NCBI GenBank assembly: GCA_018398805.1
Contig: JAGFBZ010000865.1
Span: 3,038,001 to 3,102,000 of the forward strand
Length of the DNA stretch: 64,000 bases
Direction of reading: 5' to 3'
Source of the DNA: Hirundichthys speculiger
Lineage: Eukaryota; Chordata; Actinopteri; Beloniformes; Exocoetidae
Of the stretch, positions 59,050-64,000 are shown one piece after another. A model generated the notes under the pieces. That model saw nothing but the letters and a program-made list of their open reading frames with translations, made no database searches and had not been told where the DNA came from. The position numbers and the translations under genes were made by a program. The stretch's first letter is position 1, and each line of letters starts with the position of its first letter.

Positions 59050-59400
59050 TTTATGAGCCGGGTCCTGCTCAAGGTTTATTCCTCTTATGGTGGTGTTTTT
59101 CCTTGCTACTGTTTAGCTTAAAGGTTTTTCTCTCGCTAGGGGACTTTTTTGCTTGCTATTGTTTCTTTAATTATGATATAGTAATATTACTTTAGTTAAT
59201 AATATTTGAGATCCCTGTGACCCTGCAGAGGATTACGCGGGTATAGATAATGGATGGATGGATGGATGAATGGATAATAATATTTGCTCGGGGGTCAAGC
59301 TCTGGGTCGCTAAAAAGCCTTTAGAGGCAATTTGTATTTTAATACATGCGATACAAATAAAGTTGAATTGAACTGAATTAAACAGAATTTAATTGAATAT
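59050..59400 (+). mobile_element. LINE 3'-end relic (family of 8,080-8,460) with a nested insertion
   Basis: It has the phrase caaggtttattcctcttatg, tttttccttgctactgttta and a GTTGAATTGAACTGAATT tail. It is interrupted at 59,209-59,274 by a different LINE tail. Confidence 0.5.
59209..59274 (+). mobile_element. 66-bp LINE tail insertion with 12-bp target duplication
   Basis: The insert contains gattacgcgggtatagataa and a GGATGGATGGATG tail. It is flanked by exact TAATAATATTTG copies (59197-59208 and 59275-59286), the signature of target-primed reverse transcription. Confidence 0.8.
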
Positions 59401-60194
59401 ATTCACCCTAAAAAGTCAGCAGCATGCAATCAATGTAAGTTTTTACTCAAATAGATTATAATGCAAGAAAAAGTAAAAAGAATTTTAATAAAAATATCTA
59501 AAACCTCAAAAACTATGTTACTAAAATTGAACTATATTCCATATATAGCTACCTGTGATCCTTTTCTTCGTGTCGTCCCTCTCTTTGTCTTTCCCAAGAA
59601 AAAGAAAGGAAAGAAAAAGGGTCAAAGAGGACAACAAAATTACTTGCCAGCCATCGACTACTTACTGTATTCATTCCAGATGCAACAAAATATTTGTCCA
59701 AAAAAACCAAACTGTCTTGTCAGTTGATATCTGGTTTCATGCCCAGCCTGTTTCGTTAGGCGACCAAGAAAAGATAAGCCTGAGCCCTTGTTGTGGATGG
59801 CAGGGATTCATGTTACCAACCAGCCACTCAGAGTGTAACCTTGGTCATTCATGCTGCTCTATTTAAAGAGAGAGAAGAAAAGGTGTCTCGAACCCCCTTC
59901 CCCCCACCCACAGGCCCGCTGATTTAAAAACTGTGAACATATTTTTAGAATCATTTGAAGTTTTGCCTTTAGCTTATTGTCTGCTTTTCAGTAATGAAGA
60001 TTGTTTAATGGTGAACTTCAGTGAGAAATTTACAACGATAACATCCTATCACAGAACCGCCCTTGATAACACCTTAACCTGTATATGCAAGTAATAGTTA
60101 AGTTTCAACTATTTACTTTATTTATTCATAGGTGATTAGTGCATCAAGAGATAAACCCAGCACAAAAACTAAGGAAAATTGTGAAAAACAGAAC

Positions 60195-60735
60195 AACATC
60201 TTAAAGCACCGCAGGCCTAACTGGCCTCAGTCAAGGTGGGTGTTCATGAGAGAGTTTGAAGGGAAAAACCACTGCTGACCAATAAGAACACAAAGGCCCA
60301 TCTCACATTTGTCAAAAGACATCTTGATGATTCCCAAGAAAATATTCTGTGGACAGATGAGACCAAACTGGAGCATTTTGGAATGTGTGCATCCCATCAC
60401 ATCTGGCGTAAAACCAACACAACATTTCAGAAAAAGAACATCATGCTGACAATAAAACATGTTGGTGGCTTTGTGATGGTCTAATTGATGGAAGAATGAA
60501 TGCTGCTCTCTCTTAAATCGTATTGTGATGCTGTGGTATGATCTTAAACAGGCGGTTCATGCTCGAAAACCCTCCAGTGTGGCTGAAATAAAGCTATTAA
60601 TAAAGCAAAGAAGAGTGGGCCAAAAAAGGTCCTTACCAGTTATCACAAACACTTGATTACATGCTGTTGCTGCCAAGAGTGACAAAACCAGTTATCAGGT
60701 TTAGGGGCGATTACTTTTTCACATAGAGCCAGGTT
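60195..60735 (+). pseudogene. Tc1-like transposase relic
   Basis: The + strand gives ENILWTDETKLEHFG (the first catalytic Asp box), NIMLTIKHVGG and, after a deletion, SKEEWAKKGP; it ends near GATTACTTTTTCACATAGAG. Internal stops and a missing middle (the DNDPKH box) show it is inactive. Confidence 0.8.
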
Positions 60736-61476
60736 GGTTTGGATATATTAATTTTTTCCTTAAAAATTAAATCATCATTTAAAAACTCCTTTTTGTATTT
60801 ACTCAGGTTTCTTTTCTCTGATGTAAGATCATTTCTGATGATCTGAAACATGTGACAAAGCAAAAACTGACTTTTTTGTTTTCTTTTTAATTCAGATGTT
60901 AGTTTAGTTGTGCAAATGTGTGAATGTGTCCTTATCAGCCCTCTTTTGACAGTCTGATCGAATATATATTATTAACACCTAAAAGCCTTGATTCTGTCAG
61001 AGAACGAGAATCACTGATAGTACAGTGAAGTATGGTGGTGTGCTGTGGTGTATGGAAATGAATGTGTAGTAGCTTGTGTTTTGAGCCAGATGGAGACAGG
61101 AGCGACATAATCAGTGACAGGGCCAGCAAGCATGAACCCAGAGCACCCATCTGCACCACCCCAAGAGCTGCAGGCCCCCCAATATCCATCGCCCTGAGAG
61201 CATAGGTGCCCCATCCCAAGTGGGCCCACCGCCATGAAAGAAGGACTTCGGCCACACAGCGCCGAACAGACATAGAAGGTCAGAGGCGTCTTTCTAAAAA
61301 TGTTTCATGAGTGTGCAGTGCCAGGTGACATGAATACTGTCAGGACAGTTTTGCAAGCAGTGTGGACACAAATCTGATATGGATCCATTTTTAAACATAT
61401 TATGCTCAGTACAGTGTCTTGTGAAGGGTTTTATTGAATGATTTGTGATTGATATGTGAAAAGGCATTTTTTGTTT

Positions 61477-62003
61477 AAAAAAAAAAAAAAAAAAAAAATT
61501 AATTTGAGTCCAGAATTTAGCATCAGGAGCAAAGAAAGGCTACGCTGCCATTCTATTGAAGGGAAAGAAAGTTTCATCTGATTGTTTTTTCTTTTTTCAG
61601 GCCTTCTCACATTCATGGAGACATGTTTGAGTCTGGATCTTGAACATGTGACTATATGAACAAGTATGACAGCAGGATACCTTCAGTGAATATTATGCTC
61701 CTCATTTGTTTAACTTCTGTCATCAGAGTGGATTTTAATCTTTCAACAACAAGTTGTTCATCAATGTCTGTTTTGCAAATACTGTACCTATGTTTACATG
61801 CTTATGAGGTAAAATGCAGAGTGTGAGTGTTTAACAGAAACTATCAGGATTAGTAAATAATCAGTTAAACCTTAAATTTCAATGACACTTGGAGTTATTA
61901 ATGTAATTGATAACAAGCTTTTCTCACGTCACTATTCTGATTTAAACATTTTTTGGAACTCTTTATCGCCTTAATCATTGCCAAAAAAAAAAAAAAAAAA
62001 AAA
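61477..62003. repeat. Two poly-A runs in the synpo2 intron
   Basis: A-runs of about 22-23 bases at about 61,477-61,498 and 61,981-62,003. The sequence between them shows no coding signal. Confidence 0.8.
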
Positions 62004-62199
62004 CAATCCTTGTAAATTGGAAAACAAAAAACTCAATTTATATTACTCTCTGATAGAATTTGTTAATCGACTTCATTGCAATGAAAAAACTGTCAGCCAC
62101 AATAAAAAAATCAAAATGACAGTTTTGATCAAATCTGGGACAAAATGAGTCGATCTTTACATCTATAACATAAATCCTATTGATCTTTTTTTTTCTTGT

Positions 62200-62385
62200 C
62201 CTTCCCTGCCCTGCAGGGGATTTGGGGTGTGGTCGTGGGTCCTGGCCACTGGGGCGTGTCCCTGTTTTTGGGGGGGCCCTCCGCCGGTGCGGGCCTCCCT
62301 GTGCCAATGTGTGGGCCACTCGGGTGTGTCCCTGCTGATGAGCCACGTGCCCAGTGTGGCCCTTGGGGGTTAGGGTTAGCCTCAA
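62200..62385. repeat. GC-rich imperfect repeat
   Basis: Units around GGGCCACTCGGGTGTGTCCCTG recur imperfectly, giving Pro/Gly-rich ORFs. It ends in GGGGGTTAGGGTTAGCC at the junction with the next LINE fragment. Its base composition is strikingly unlike its AT-rich surroundings. Confidence 0.55.
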
Positions 62386-62730
62386 GGTAGAGCCACTGCT
62401 CCTTCACATCGAGAGGAGCCAGTTGAGGTGGTTCAGGCATCTGGTTAGGATGCCCCCCTGGACGCCTCCCTGGAGAAGTGTTTCGGGCATGTCCAACTGG
62501 GAGGAGACCCAGGGGACCTGCTAGAGAGATTATATCTCTTGGCTTGCCTGGGAACGCCTCAGAGTTCTCTCAGAGGAGCTGGTGGAGATGGCTGGTGGAG
62601 ACGGGAGGTCTGGGCCTCTCTGCTTAAGTTGCTGCTCCTGCCACCCGACTCCGGACCAAGTGGAAGATGATGGATGGATGGATGGATGGATGGATGGATA
62701 GATTGATGGATGGATGGATGGATGGATGGA
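62386..62730 (+). mobile_element. LINE 3' end (GATG-tail family), copy 4
   Basis: It has ccttcacatcgagaggagcc, gtttcgggcatgtccaactg, cctctctgcttaagttgctg and a GATG microsatellite tail (62,668-62,730). It is closely similar in layout to 36,080-36,360. Confidence 0.75.
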
Positions 62731-62904
62731 CCACTACTACACCAAAATGACAAAGAATACTTGACTAAATGACTTCATTGTTTGCATGGAGGCATGTTCC
62801 TTACTATGGTTACATCAGTATAGATGAATATGTATGTATTTCTATACATGTGTGTGTGTATATTTATCTTAAATAATAAGTTTTGTATACATATACATTC
62901 AGAA

Positions 62905-63256
62905 GTCCACCTATAATGGACAATCAAAAACCCACAAATTCTGACAAACTCCAAGCATTGATTATGCAAGAATGGACTGCCATCAGTCAGAATTTGGTCC
63001 AGAAGCTGATTAACAGCATGCCAGGGAGAATTTTCATTGTGTTGAAAAAGAAGGGTCAACACTGCAAATATTGACTTATTGCATGAATTATGTGTAATTC
63101 TCAATAAAAGCTTTTTAAACTGATGTAATGGTTTTAAATTGTATTTCATTATAACATAGAAACACCTGACAAAAACATATACAAACGCTGAAGCAGCAGG
63201 CTTTGTGAAAATGTAATATTTGTGCCATTCTCAAAACTTTTGGCCATGACTGTACA
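62905..63256 (+). pseudogene. Tc1-like transposase C-terminus and 3' end
   Basis: The + strand encodes LIMQEWTAISQNLVQKLINS then MPGRIFIVLKKKGQHCKY and a stop, the Tc1 C-terminal ending. The sequence then runs to ACTTTTGGCCATGACTGTAC at 63,236-63,255, the usual 3' inverted-repeat end. The 5' part is missing. Confidence 0.78.
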
Positions 63257-64000
63257 ACACTTAACAAACACTTGACTGGACAATCGGACAGAGGGTGCAA
63301 GTGAAAATTTAATCTCCATTGTATACAGCAGAGAGGGTCAGGTACTCACAGCAGTGTACAGAACAACCTGGGAATGCAGTCATTTTAACCACTCGTTATC
63401 AGTATATTTGAGCCTCGAGCCTTGAGCCAACATTCTTCTCAGCCAGCCTCAGAAAAACCCCGCCATGGCGCCTGACAGATATCCCACAAAGATGAGATAT
63501 TCTACAATAGATATTAAGAAACAGGTCACTGTGACCTGATGCAATTTTCAACCAACACACTGTTTGTCAATTCTTTGAGCCTTGAGCTACTTTCTCCTGA
63601 CAGCTACCTGCCTCAAAAATCATACGATGATGCCTGAGCAATATCCCACATTGGATTAGATATTCCACATTAGATATTGTGGAGCATCACTACCCCCCCA
63701 GGTGAGAGTAGGCAGAGGGCCAGCCAGCACAGTGAGAAACAGCGACCCTCACTTGGTCTGGTCGTCGAAGGCAAATACATCCCTAATTACATGCTCCACC
63801 AGCTTGATGCACTTCCACCTGTGCAGAAGCTGGGGAACAATAGTCTGTTAAGGGGGGGGAAGAAGGGGGAAGGAGAAAATGAAGGAAAAGAGGGGAAATT
63901 TTGAGGAAAATGATGAAAAAATGGAAGGAACTTGGAGCTATGTGTCCCAGTTGGCCATGACAAGTAATTTAATCAGTAATTTAAAGAGTATTTTAAGAAA
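63257..64000. other. synpo2 upstream intron, right edge
   Basis: No gene or repeat recognised. Two imperfect copies of a block (tgacagatatcccac... and gagcaatatcccacattg... followed by agatattccac) occur at about 63,474 and 63,639, suggesting a small tandem duplication. Confidence 0.35.

Overview
The window looks like a percomorph-type teleost nuclear chromosome segment. It has small exons with GT-AG introns of tens of bases to several kb, an AT-rich background, long microsatellites, and many DNA transposons (hAT-like, Tc1-like, pogo-like, piggyBac-like) and LINE fragments typical of fish. The four genes are in the same order as on human 4q26 (FABP2, USP53, MYOZ2, SYNPO2), read here in reverse. 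No C4orf3 counterpart was found between fabp2 and usp53.

Layout. Positions 1-1302 hold exons 2-4 of fabp2 on the + strand; exon 1 lies left of the window. About 3560-31700 is a complete usp53 gene on the - strand: 14 coding exons and 984 codons, every junction in phase, with a CpG-rich 5' exon near 31.5 kb. About 31.7-36.6 kb is intergenic and full of microsatellites and LINE fragments. About 36,596-41,520 is myoz2 on the - strand (four coding exons and a candidate 5' UTR exon). From 46,433 to beyond the right edge is the 3' half of synpo2 on the - strand, with two alternative C-termini; its PDZ exons are outside the window.

Biology. fabp2 is an intestinal lipid-binding protein. usp53 is a ubiquitin-specific protease-family protein linked in vertebrates to cell junctions. 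myoz2 (calsarcin-1) and synpo2 (myopodin) are striated-muscle Z-disc proteins that bind actinin and filamin, so the right half of the window carries two neighbouring muscle genes.

Most unusual sequence. The large synpo2 exon carries two opposite single-base frame changes about 0.9 kb apart. They are either assembly errors or a real lesion. A hAT-like element with 8-bp target duplications has a second hAT-like element nested in it, and that one carries an MADF-domain exon ending in a splice donor; a second copy of the outer element elsewhere in the window preserves the empty site. There is also a LINE with a 5' inversion, a 66-bp LINE tail with a 12-bp target duplication, and a piggyBac-like TTAA element carrying a minisatellite. 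I saw no wholly new gene system; the novelty here is in mobile-element architecture and in the synpo2 reading frame.
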